Source: Deltaproteobacteria bacterium UBA5754 (GTDB taxonomy: Bacteria > Desulfobacterota > Dissulfuribacteria > Dissulfuribacterales > UBA5754). From it: 5,314 nucleotides of DNA. The notes beneath the pieces were generated by a model. It did not search any database. It was given only the letters and a program-made list of their open reading frames with translations, and was not told where the DNA came from. A program made the position numbers and the translations under genes. The stretch is taken from NCBI GenBank assembly GCA_002419025.1, contig DIFG01000059.1, positions 1 through 5,314 of the forward strand. Direction: 5' to 3'. Shown one piece after another: positions 1 through 5,314 of this stretch (its first letter is position 1; each line of letters opens with the position of its first letter).

Positions 1-26
1 TCCACACAAAACGTCGAGGAGCCCAT

Positions 27-49
27 TTTTTGAGGTTCCCATAAGGAAG
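27..49 (+). repeat. Left copy of imperfect inverted repeat flanking the methyltransferase gene
   Basis: Bases 27-40 (TTTTTGAGGTTCCC) match the reverse complement of 986-999 at 13 of 14 positions, including nine consecutive bases (32-40, GAGGTTCCC, against 986-994). The similarity continues inward as GGAAG (45-49 against 976-980) with one gap and two mismatches. The copy also contains a small TTCC/GGAA inverted repeat (36-39 and 45-48), and its right side supplies the Shine-Dalgarno sequence of the methyltransferase gene. It lies at the edge of the AT-rich segment. Whether it is a mobile-element end, a recombination scar or chance is not settled. Confidence 0.5.
43..47 (+). promoter_or_regulatory. 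Ribosome binding site of the methyltransferase gene
   Basis: AAGGA lies six bases before the ATG at 54, a good Shine-Dalgarno match and spacing. It supports that ATG as the start. The site sits inside the left inverted-repeat copy. Confidence 0.7.
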
Positions 50-53
50 ACAG

Positions 54-962
54 ATGGATCGAAAAGAAAAAATTCTGCGTCACATCAACAAAAACGGGAC
101 AGGCATTGAGATAGGACCGAGCTATAACCCTATCGCACCGAAAAAGGAAGGATACAATGTTCACATAATTGATCACCTCAGCAAAGAAGAATTGCTGGCA
201 AAATACAAAGACTTCCACGTCGATCTCAAAAAAATAGAAGAAGTGGACTTTATATGGAAAGGCGAAAAATATGTCGATTTAATCGGCAAAAAAAAATATT
301 ACGATTGGATTATAGCATCTCATCTAATTGAACACACACCAGATCTAATAGATTTTTTTTCCAATTGTGACGAAATACTAAAAGACAACGGGATTATTTC
401 ATTAGCCATACCTGACAAAAGATATTGCTTTGACCATTTTAGACCAATTACAGGTATTTCAAAAATAATTGATCATCACTATCAAAAAATAGATAAGCAT
501 ACAGTAGGAACTGTTGCAGAATTTTACTTAAACGTAGTTTCAAAGGCTAAAAATATAGCTTGGGATCCTTTTACAAATGGAGAATATGCTCTTGTCCATT
601 CACTAGATGAAACAAAACAAAAAATAAACACTCTTATTGAAGAAAATAAGTACATGGACCTTCATTCATGGTGCTTTACACCAAACTCATTCAGATTAAT
701 TATCAATGATCTTAATTTACTTGGACTGATATCTTTCAAGGAAATAGAATTTTATCCGACAGAGGGTTGTGAATTTTTTGTTACTTTAGGGAAAGATGCT
801 AAAGGCGTAGAAACGCCAAGACTGGAGCTATTGAAAATGATTGAAGATGAGATATGTGACGAAACATATAGGCATACAAAAATACAGAAAAATAAAAAAA
901 ATCTTCCCGAACAGCCAGGCATTTTCCAACGCTTTTTAAAAAAAATCAGAAAATGTCGCTGA
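54..962 (+). CDS. SAM-dependent methyltransferase of a glycan cluster, AT-rich and probably acquired
   Basis: A class I SAM-dependent methyltransferase of 302 residues, probably cytoplasmic and acting on a sugar or glycan intermediate. The SAM-binding glycine loop is visible as GIEIGPSYNP (17-26), followed by an acidic strand end, IID (38-40). Further family-typical blocks are ASHLIEHTPDLIDF (88-101), AIPDKRYCFDHFRP (118-131) and HSWCFTPNSF (204-213). From memory, these blocks recur in methyltransferases of O-antigen and capsule loci; the acceptor cannot be read from sequence. The C-terminus (about 275-302) is rich in Lys and Arg and may touch the membrane. ATG 54 is chosen because AAGGA lies six bases upstream. 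The gene is far more AT-rich than everything downstream and uses many AAA and ATA codons, which suggests horizontal transfer. It contains A/T runs of 8-9 bases but no frameshift. The methyltransferase call is firm; substrate and position are unknown. Confidence 0.9.
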   Translation: MDRKEKILRHINKNGTGIEIGPSYNPIAPKKEGYNVHIIDHLSKEELLAKYKDFHVDLKKIEEVDFIWKGEKYVDLIGKKKYYDWIIASHLIEHTPDLIDFFSNCDEILKDNGIISLAIPDKRYCFDHFRPITGISKIIDHHYQKIDKHTVGTVAEFYLNVVSKAKNIAWDPFTNGEYALVHSLDETKQKINTLIEENKYMDLHSWCFTPNSFRLIINDLNLLGLISFKEIEFYPTEGCEFFVTLGKDAKGVETPRLELLKMIEDEICDETYRHTKIQKNKKNLPEQPGIFQRFLKKIRKCR

Positions 963-975
963 TCGGCCATGCATA

Positions 976-999
976 CTTCCCTAAAGGGAACCTCGAAAA
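976..999 (-). repeat. Right copy of imperfect inverted repeat flanking the methyltransferase gene
   Basis: This is the inverted partner of 27-49, with the nine-base perfect core at 986-994 (GGGAACCTC). It starts 14 bases after the methyltransferase stop codon, where base composition changes abruptly. Bases 977-990 form a near-palindrome, TTCCC-TAAA-GGGAA, that could fold into a five-pair hairpin. Its right arm is the only purine-rich stretch that could serve as ribosome binding site for the GTG at 1000. It is not followed by a T run, so it does not look like an intrinsic terminator. Confidence 0.5.
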
Positions 1000-1992
1000 G
1001 TGACGGACGGGATGGACAACCGTAAAACTGCTCCCAAGGCGTCGATCATCATCCCGGTCAAGAACGGAGGGAAACTGTTCGAGCGTGTTCTGGACGCAAC
1101 GCTCGCCCAGGACGTCCCGTGGCCTTTCGAGGTATTGGTCATCGATTCCGGTTCTTGTGACGGCTCTTGCGGATACGCCCGTTCCCGGGATGTGCATGTT
1201 CTCGAGATCGATCCCAGAGACTTTGGGCATGGCCGCACGCGCAATCTCGGCGCCTCGCTCACCACGGGCGAATTCATTGTATTTCTGACCCACGACGCCT
1301 TGCCCACTGACACACGATGGCTGAAAAACCTCATAGATGCATGCGATATGGACCCATCCACGGCCGGGGCCTTTGGTCGGCACATCGCCTATCCGGAGGC
1401 GTCTTCGGTCACCCGCCGCGAACTTGCCGCACATTTTGCCGGATTCGGCGAGAAAACGACGGTCTTCCGCATGGAGGACCCGGCACGCTACGCCAGGGAA
1501 GAGGGCTACCGACAGTTTTTGCATTTCTTCTCCAACAACAATTCCTGTCTGCGGCGCAGCGTCTGGGAAAGACATCCCTTTCCCGAGGTGGATTTCGCAG
1601 AGGACCAGATCTGGGCGAAAACGGTTATCGAGGCAGGCTACGGCAAGGCGTACGCCCCTGATGCCTGCGTATATCATTCCCACGATTTCGGCGTTTTCGA
1701 AACGGCGCGACGTTCCTTTGATGAATCCCGGGCGCTGCACAGGATCTTCGGATACGTGCTCGTGCCATCGGTGTACCGCGCCGTCCGGACATGGGCCTAC
1801 CTCGTCCATAGAAACCGCGCATGGATCAGGGAAGAGGTTCCGGACAGCACGATCCGCCTCATGGAGACCTTGAAATCCCCGGCATTCGCCCTTGCCAAGG
1901 TGGCCGGGCTCTATCTCGGCGGTCGCGAGGCGTCCCTTCCGGCATGGACGGTCTCAAGGCTTTCGCGTGACAAGGCGCTTCAGTCCAGATAG
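1000..1992 (+). CDS. Family GT2 glycosyltransferase, rhamnosyltransferase-like
   Basis: A cytoplasmic, probably membrane-associated GT-A fold glycosyltransferase that would add a sugar from an NDP-sugar donor to the growing glycan. From the GTG start (330 residues) it shows the GT2 opening IIIPVKNGG (16-24), the nucleotide-binding DSGS (49-52), FGHGRTRN (75-82), the DXD-equivalent strand FLTHDALP (95-102), NNNSCLRRSVWE (179-190), the catalytic-base region EDQIWA (201-206) and HSHDFG (226-231). The FxHGxTRN and EDQxWA pattern is typical of bacterial rhamnosyltransferases, so rhamnose is the best donor guess, though not proven. THDA replaces the more usual TQDA. The start is uncertain: GTG 1000 has AGGGA about ten bases upstream, while ATG 1012 would shorten the protein by four residues and lacks a well-spaced site. 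The gene is GC-rich like those downstream and unlike its upstream neighbour. Confidence 0.9.
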   Translation: MTDGMDNRKTAPKASIIIPVKNGGKLFERVLDATLAQDVPWPFEVLVIDSGSCDGSCGYARSRDVHVLEIDPRDFGHGRTRNLGASLTTGEFIVFLTHDALPTDTRWLKNLIDACDMDPSTAGAFGRHIAYPEASSVTRRELAAHFAGFGEKTTVFRMEDPARYAREEGYRQFLHFFSNNNSCLRRSVWERHPFPEVDFAEDQIWAKTVIEAGYGKAYAPDACVYHSHDFGVFETARRSFDESRALHRIFGYVLVPSVYRAVRTWAYLVHRNRAWIREEVPDSTIRLMETLKSPAFALAKVAGLYLGGREASLPAWTVSRLSRDKALQSR

Positions 1993-2012
1993 ATTTCCCC
2001 ACGTCCCGAACC

Positions 2013-3290
2013 GTGCCTCCCATGCGAAAAAATCCCGGCCTCAAGGCCGTACTCGACCAAAAGATCCGGGCCTTTGCCCTCAAGGTCTGGCAACTGGGCC
2101 TCTCCGGGGCCGTCCGCCTCGCCTTAGCCCACGTACTTCGCCGTTTTCTCGGCCGCCATGTCCCCACCTTTGCGACAAGGAAGCGTGACATCGTAGATAC
2201 TTACGCGTTTGTGCTCCGCGAATCCGCTGAGGTTTCGGCAGAAACCGAAGGGCCTGATCGCATGGTCAACTGGGTCATCCCCCCATTTGCGCCCGGAAGC
2301 GGCGGGCACCTCAACATCTTCAGAATGATCGGCATGCTGGAGTCACACGGATACCGCCACCGCATCTACATCGCTGGAGAAAACGCCTTTACAAGCGGCG
2401 ACGAGGCCCGCAGACAGATCATCGAAAATTTCGTCCCGCTCAATGCCCAGGTCTTTCTCAGGGCCGAGCGCATGGCCCCGGCCGATTTCGTGGCCGCCAC
2501 CTCGTGGGATACCGCTTACTGGATGAAGGACTTTCCCGCATGCCGGCACCGGCTGTATTTCGTTCAGGACTTCGAGCCCTACTTTTATGCGCGCAGCAGT
2601 GAATTCGCGTTTGCCGAGGCCACGTACAGGATGGGGCTCATCGGCATCACCGCCGGCCAATGGCTCGCGGATCTGTTGCGCCGCGACTACGGGATGCAGG
2701 CAGCCCCTTTCGGCTTTTCCTACGAAAAGGACCGCTATGCCCCAAGACCTCGGGATGAAGGCCCTCGCCGCGTCTTTTTCTACGCCCGCCATGTCACCCC
2801 GCGCCGCGGCTTCGAATTGGGCATCCTCGCCCTTGCCCTCCTGCACCGCCGGCTTCCGGACGTGGAATACGTCCTCGCAGGCTGGGACACGGGTGAATTT
2901 CACCTGCCCTTCCCCCATCTCAATGCGGGCGTCCTTGCACTCGATGAACTCCCCGGGCTCTACAGCCAGTGCGATGCAGCACTCGTCCTCTCCTTCACCA
3001 ATCTTTCCCTGCTTCCCCTCGAGGTCATGGCCTGCGGCTGCCCGGTCGTCTCCAACCGGGGCCCGAATGTGGAATGGCTGCTCCGTGACGGGGAGAACGC
3101 CCTCCTTTGCGACCCCACCCCGCAGGCCGTCGCATCCACGCTCGAAAGGCTCCTCACCGACGGGCCGCTTCGCCGGAAACTCGTTCGACAGGGGATCGAA
3201 TTCGCCGCCCTGACCGACTGGGAAGAAGAAGGCAGGCGTGTGGCGTCGTATCTCGATGCCCTGAAAACCACGGGGAGGCTTCCTGCATGA
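2013..3290 (+). CDS. GT4-like glycosyltransferase resembling WsaF rhamnosyltransferase
   Basis: A GT-B fold glycosyltransferase of 425 residues from GTG 2013, or 422 from ATG 2022. Neither start has a recognisable ribosome binding site; ATG 2022 is the more conventional choice. The N-terminal domain has the glycine-rich loop PFAPGSGGHLNIFR (91-104) and FVQDFEPYF (183-191). The C-terminal domain has FFYARHVTPRRGFELG (255-270) and the donor-binding block LLPLEVMACGCPVVSNRG (333-350), with Glu337 at the position that contacts the nucleotide sugar in GT4 enzymes. GSGGH together with FVQDFEP is characteristic, from memory, of the WsaF group, known for rhamnan S-layer glycan synthesis, so rhamnosyl transfer is plausible but inferred. 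The gene follows the GT2 gene after a short gap and its stop overlaps the next start in ATGA, placing it in the export operon. Codon composition matches its downstream neighbours. Confidence 0.88.
   Translation: MPPMRKNPGLKAVLDQKIRAFALKVWQLGLSGAVRLALAHVLRRFLGRHVPTFATRKRDIVDTYAFVLRESAEVSAETEGPDRMVNWVIPPFAPGSGGHLNIFRMIGMLESHGYRHRIYIAGENAFTSGDEARRQIIENFVPLNAQVFLRAERMAPADFVAATSWDTAYWMKDFPACRHRLYFVQDFEPYFYARSSEFAFAEATYRMGLIGITAGQWLADLLRRDYGMQAAPFGFSYEKDRYAPRPRDEGPRRVFFYARHVTPRRGFELGILALALLHRRLPDVEYVLAGWDTGEFHLPFPHLNAGVLALDELPGLYSQCDAALVLSFTNLSLLPLEVMACGCPVVSNRGPNVEWLLRDGENALLCDPTPQAVASTLERLLTDGPLRRKLVRQGIEFAALTDWEEEGRRVASYLDALKTTGRLPA
3272..3278 (+). promoter_or_regulatory. Ribosome binding site of the ABC permease gene
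   Basis: GGGGAGG lies eight bases before ATG 3287, inside the 3' end of the GT4 gene. It fixes the permease start at 3287 rather than at the earlier in-frame ATG (3107), whose extra 60 residues are an Arg- and Pro-rich shadow of the GT4 gene. Confidence 0.75.
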
Positions 3291-4057
3291 CGGCCCGCCT
3301 CCCCTTGTTTCTCCTGTGGCTGAGGCGCGACATCAAGTCACGCTACGCAGGATCCATCATGGGCATTTTCTGGGCGGTTCTAAGCCCGCTTCTCACGATC
3401 TCGCTCTTCTATGTCCTCTTTGCACACATATTCAAGGTCCGTGTCCCGGAACTTGCAAGCGACACAGGATTCTTCTACTATCTCCTGACCGGCATCCTTC
3501 CCTGGCTCGCCATGTCCGAGGGTCTTGCCCGATCAACAGGCGTACTTGCGGCCTACGAGCAGTTCCTGCAAAAACAGCCCTTTCCTGTGGCCATCCTCCC
3601 GACCACCGCTGTCATCGCGGCCCTTCTGCCCCAGGTGGTCGGCACCGTCGTCCTGATCTTTCTCCTTGCGACAAACGGACTTTTCCGCCCATCCGCCCTC
3701 CTCTACCTGCCATATCTGCTCTGCATGCAGATAGCCATGACCCTTGGCCTTGGAATGGCGCTCTCGATCCTCGCCCTCCACGTACGCGACCTCCTTCAGG
3801 CCGTCCCCATCTCCCTGCAATTCGTCTTCTATGCCACCCCCATCCTCTATCCCCTGAATATGGTGCCTGCCGAGTACCACCACCTCTTTGTCCTCAATCC
3901 CTTTGCCTGCCTGATCATGGGCTACCAGCACGCCTTTCTCGGCACCTCGACAGGAAATCTCGTCCTCTTGGCCATTCCGCTCTGGGGTCTTGCGCTCGGA
4001 TTAGGCGGATACCTGCTTTTCCGCGTCCTCAAGCCGACACTGGGAGAGACCTTATGA
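3287..4057 (+). CDS. wzm: ABC-2 type polysaccharide export permease (Wzm-like)
   Basis: The inner-membrane channel subunit of an ABC transporter that exports lipid-linked O-antigen or a similar polysaccharide, working as a dimer with the ATPase encoded next. The 256-residue protein matches the usual length of about 255-265. Near the N-terminus it has the family hallmark RDIKSRYAGSIMGIFWAVL (14-32), an interfacial segment running into the first membrane helix. Six hydrophobic segments are visible at roughly 28-50, 62-80, 102-127, 140-165, 172-190 and 224-247. The cytoplasmic HVRDL (165-169) and the YATPILYP loop (182-189) are also typical of Wzm, TagG and KpsM proteins. ATG 3287 overlaps the GT4 stop codon in ATGA and has a strong ribosome binding site, so translation is probably coupled. 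The symbol reflects family role, not proven orthology. Confidence 0.93.
   Translation: MTARLPLFLLWLRRDIKSRYAGSIMGIFWAVLSPLLTISLFYVLFAHIFKVRVPELASDTGFFYYLLTGILPWLAMSEGLARSTGVLAAYEQFLQKQPFPVAILPTTAVIAALLPQVVGTVVLIFLLATNGLFRPSALLYLPYLLCMQIAMTLGLGMALSILALHVRDLLQAVPISLQFVFYATPILYPLNMVPAEYHHLFVLNPFACLIMGYQHAFLGTSTGNLVLLAIPLWGLALGLGGYLLFRVLKPTLGETL
4042..4046 (+). promoter_or_regulatory. Ribosome binding site of the ABC ATPase gene
   Basis: GGGAG lies seven bases before ATG 4054, within the end of the permease gene. It supports this start over the in-frame opening that runs back to 3316, which would need an implausible 246-residue extension reading through the permease gene in another frame. Confidence 0.75.
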
Positions 4058-5274
4058 GCGGAGGCGACTCCCTTGCCGTCGAACTCAGGGACATCGGCAA
4101 GGCCTACCGTTTTTATAACCGCCCCCAGGACCGGATCGTGGAGGTCCTTTTCCGCAGAAAGCGCCATCATCTCCATATCGCCCTCTCCGGAATCACCCTT
4201 GATGTCCACCGGGGCGAGACATTCGGCCTCGTGGGGGAAAACGGCGCGGGCAAAAGCACGCTCCTAAAGCTCGTGGCCGGAACCATCCGCCCGACCTCGG
4301 GGCGGATGCGCGTCAACGGTCGTGTCGCCGCCCTGCTCGAACTCGGGGCGGGATTCCATCCGGACGAGACCGGGCGGGATAACGTCATGCTCATGGCCGC
4401 CCTGAACGGGATCCCCGGCAGGGCCATGGACGATTACTACGCCCGTGTCACCGAGTTTGCCGAACTCCCGGCCGATGTCCTGGCCCGCCCGGTAAAGACC
4501 TACTCCTCCGGGATGTTCATGAGGCTTGCCTTCTCAGCGGCCACGGCCGTGGATCCTGACATACTCGTCATCGACGAGGCCCTCTCCGTAGGGGACATGC
4601 ACTTCCAGAAAAAGAGCCTCAACCGCATCATGGACTTTCGCAAGGCAGGAAAGACCGTCCTCTTCTGCTCGCACAACCTCTACCAGGTGCGAAGCCTCTG
4701 CATGCGGGCCGCATGGATCCACCAGGGACGCATCATGGCGCTCGGGGAGACCGAACACGTCGCCACAGCCTACGAGGGCTACGAAAGGGAAAAGGAAGGC
4801 GCGTCGCGCGAGGCATCCAGGCAGATGGGTTCGGCCGCGCCATCGGTGAGCGGGCTTGCCCCGGTCCGATTCCTTGATGCCTCGATCGAGACCACGGACG
4901 GCGTCAACCCCGCATATGTGGAGACCTTTCAGCCGCTTCGGCTTGCGATCGAGGTCGAAAGCCACCGCGCCGATCTCCCGTTCCATGTGGGGTTCGCCAT
5001 TGTGAGAAACGACAAGGAGAACATCTTCGGGACCAGCACCCACTTCAGGGATCCCGGGCACCCCATCCGGGGCGAGGGCAGGCACCGGGTGGTCGTGCTT
5101 TTTCCCTCGTTTCCCCTCCAGTCAGGGGACTATCTCCTGAGCGTCTATGTCCTGGACGACACCGGCATCCAGGTGATCGACATGGCCGAGGGCATTCGGC
5201 CCTTCCGTGTCCTACATCGCGGGCGTGAGATCGGCCTTGTCTATCTCGAACACGAGTGGGAGGCCGTCTCATGA
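4054..5274 (+). CDS. wzt: Polysaccharide ABC exporter ATPase with C-terminal glycan-binding domain (Wzt-like)
   Basis: The cytoplasmic ATPase that drives O-antigen export with the preceding permease. The 406-residue protein begins with a complete nucleotide-binding domain (about 7-245): Walker A GENGAGKST (61-69), the region around the Q-loop LLELGAGFHPDETG (94-107), signature YSSGMFMRL (150-158), Walker B ILVIDE (170-175), D-loop SVGD (178-181) and switch histidine SH (206-207). A charged linker (about 243-268) leads to a domain of about 140 residues (about 268-406), in the position and size of the Wzt C-terminal beta-sandwich that binds the exported glycan. Short ABC-only exporters such as KpsT and TagH-type domains lack this version, so export of a specific or capped O-antigen is favoured. 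The Q-loop glutamine appears as Glu or Gly, which I recall as usual for Wzt. ATG 4054 overlaps the permease stop in ATGA with GGGAG upstream. Confidence 0.94.
   Translation: MSGGDSLAVELRDIGKAYRFYNRPQDRIVEVLFRRKRHHLHIALSGITLDVHRGETFGLVGENGAGKSTLLKLVAGTIRPTSGRMRVNGRVAALLELGAGFHPDETGRDNVMLMAALNGIPGRAMDDYYARVTEFAELPADVLARPVKTYSSGMFMRLAFSAATAVDPDILVIDEALSVGDMHFQKKSLNRIMDFRKAGKTVLFCSHNLYQVRSLCMRAAWIHQGRIMALGETEHVATAYEGYEREKEGASREASRQMGSAAPSVSGLAPVRFLDASIETTDGVNPAYVETFQPLRLAIEVESHRADLPFHVGFAIVRNDKENIFGTSTHFRDPGHPIRGEGRHRVVVLFPSFPLQSGDYLLSVYVLDDTGIQVIDMAEGIRPFRVLHRGREIGLVYLEHEWEAVS
5258..5263 (+). promoter_or_regulatory. Ribosome binding site of the gene starting at 5271
   Basis: GGGAGG lies seven bases before ATG 5271, the same arrangement as at the two preceding junctions. 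It is the main support for a further gene at the window edge. Confidence 0.65.
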
Positions 5275-5314
5275 TCGCACTGCAAAAATCTCAAAATCTG
5301 ATCCCGATCAAAAA
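5271..5314 (+). CDS. Start of a further operon gene, cut by the window end
   Basis: Only 14 complete codons are visible (MIALQKSQNLIPIK), open to the window edge. The start overlaps the ATPase stop as ATGA and has GGGAGG upstream, exactly like the two previous junctions, so a real co-translated gene is likely. The fragment is too short to identify; in such clusters another glycosyltransferase or methyltransferase commonly follows, but that is a guess from context. These bases are poorer in G+C (16/44 by hand count) than the ATPase gene, though the sample is tiny. Confidence 0.65.
   Translation, partial: MIALQKSQNLIPIK

Larger units (their letters stand above)
1..53. other. Leader before the methyltransferase; possible tail of an upstream gene
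   Basis: No complete gene fits here. Reading from base 1, one frame stays open for ten codons (ending Glu-Glu-Pro-Ile-Phe) and stops at TGA 31-33, so it could be the end of an upstream gene about 20 bases before the methyltransferase start. Ten codons are too few to establish this, and the other two forward frames are also open for a while. The stretch contains the left copy of the inverted repeat (27-49) and the ribosome binding site of the next gene. I see no convincing promoter or terminator. Confidence 0.3.

Noticed and set aside
831..858. Sigma-70-like pair TTGAAA, 16 bases, TATGTG inside the methyltransferase gene as promoter for GT2
   Set aside because: The -10 match is weak and such pairs arise often by chance in AT-rich DNA; the position is about 140 bases upstream of the GT2 start with nothing else to support it.
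977..990. Palindrome after the methyltransferase gene as an intrinsic terminator
   Set aside because: The stem is only five pairs and no T run follows on either strand; the sequence leads directly into the next start codon.
946..1809. Long antisense open frame (287 codons) opposite the GT2 gene
   Set aside because: It lies entirely opposite a gene with clear GT2 motifs, has no recognisable domain, and long antisense frames are expected in GC-rich coding DNA.
2177..2187. AAGGAAG followed by GTG 2185 as an alternative GT4 start
   Set aside because: The GTG is not in the GT4 reading frame.
3107..3286. 60-codon N-terminal extension of the permease
   Set aside because: It overlaps the end of the GT4 gene in another frame, is strongly basic, and ATG 3287 has a better ribosome binding site and gives the normal family length.
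3316..4053. In-frame 246-codon extension that would fuse extra sequence to the ATPase N-terminus
   Set aside because: The extension is a Pro-, Arg- and His-rich shadow of the permease gene; the ATPase has a proper start at 4054 with a ribosome binding site and begins at the usual place for the family.
1..5314. CRISPR arrays, tRNA or rRNA genes, transposase genes, riboswitches
   Set aside because: No spaced repeats, RNA gene motifs or transposase domains were seen; nearly the whole window is occupied by the surface-glycan genes and no gene-free stretch exceeds about 55 bases.

Overview
The window is a compact, single-strand (+) segment of a cell-surface polysaccharide cluster, most likely for a lipopolysaccharide O-antigen or similar glycan exported by an ABC transporter. 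The DNA after about position 965 is GC-rich (a hand count of 2821-2880 gives 41/60 G+C). An O-antigen-type ABC exporter whose ATPase carries an extra C-terminal domain points to a Gram-negative bacterium. A deltaproteobacterial or Desulfobacterota-like host would fit, but that is only an impression and no marker gene here fixes the taxonomy.

Layout: (i) 1-53, a short leader that may hold the last codons of an upstream gene. (ii) 54-962, a SAM-dependent methyltransferase in strikingly AT-rich DNA (28-42% G+C in hand-counted 60-base lines), bracketed by an imperfect inverted repeat. (iii) 1000-1992, a family GT2 glycosyltransferase of the rhamnosyltransferase type. (iv) 2013/2022-3290, a GT4-like glycosyltransferase resembling WsaF. 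(v) 3287-4057, the ABC-2 membrane subunit (Wzm). (vi) 4054-5274, the ATPase (Wzt) with a C-terminal glycan-recognition domain. (vii) 5271 to the window end, the first codons of another gene.

The last three junctions (GT4/Wzm, Wzm/Wzt, Wzt/next gene) are all ATGA stop-start overlaps with a good Shine-Dalgarno sequence 7-8 bases before the ATG, so these genes are almost certainly one translationally coupled operon.

Working model: the two glycosyltransferases extend a lipid-linked, probably rhamnose-containing chain on the cytoplasmic face. Wzm/Wzt then moves the finished chain across the inner membrane, with the Wzt C-terminal domain recognising a chain feature. The methyltransferase may modify or cap the glycan. 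Its foreign base composition suggests it was added to the locus separately. The overall system is a known type. The points worth a second look are the imported methyltransferase, its flanking repeat, its homopolymer tracts, and the possible link between methyl capping and Wzt recognition.
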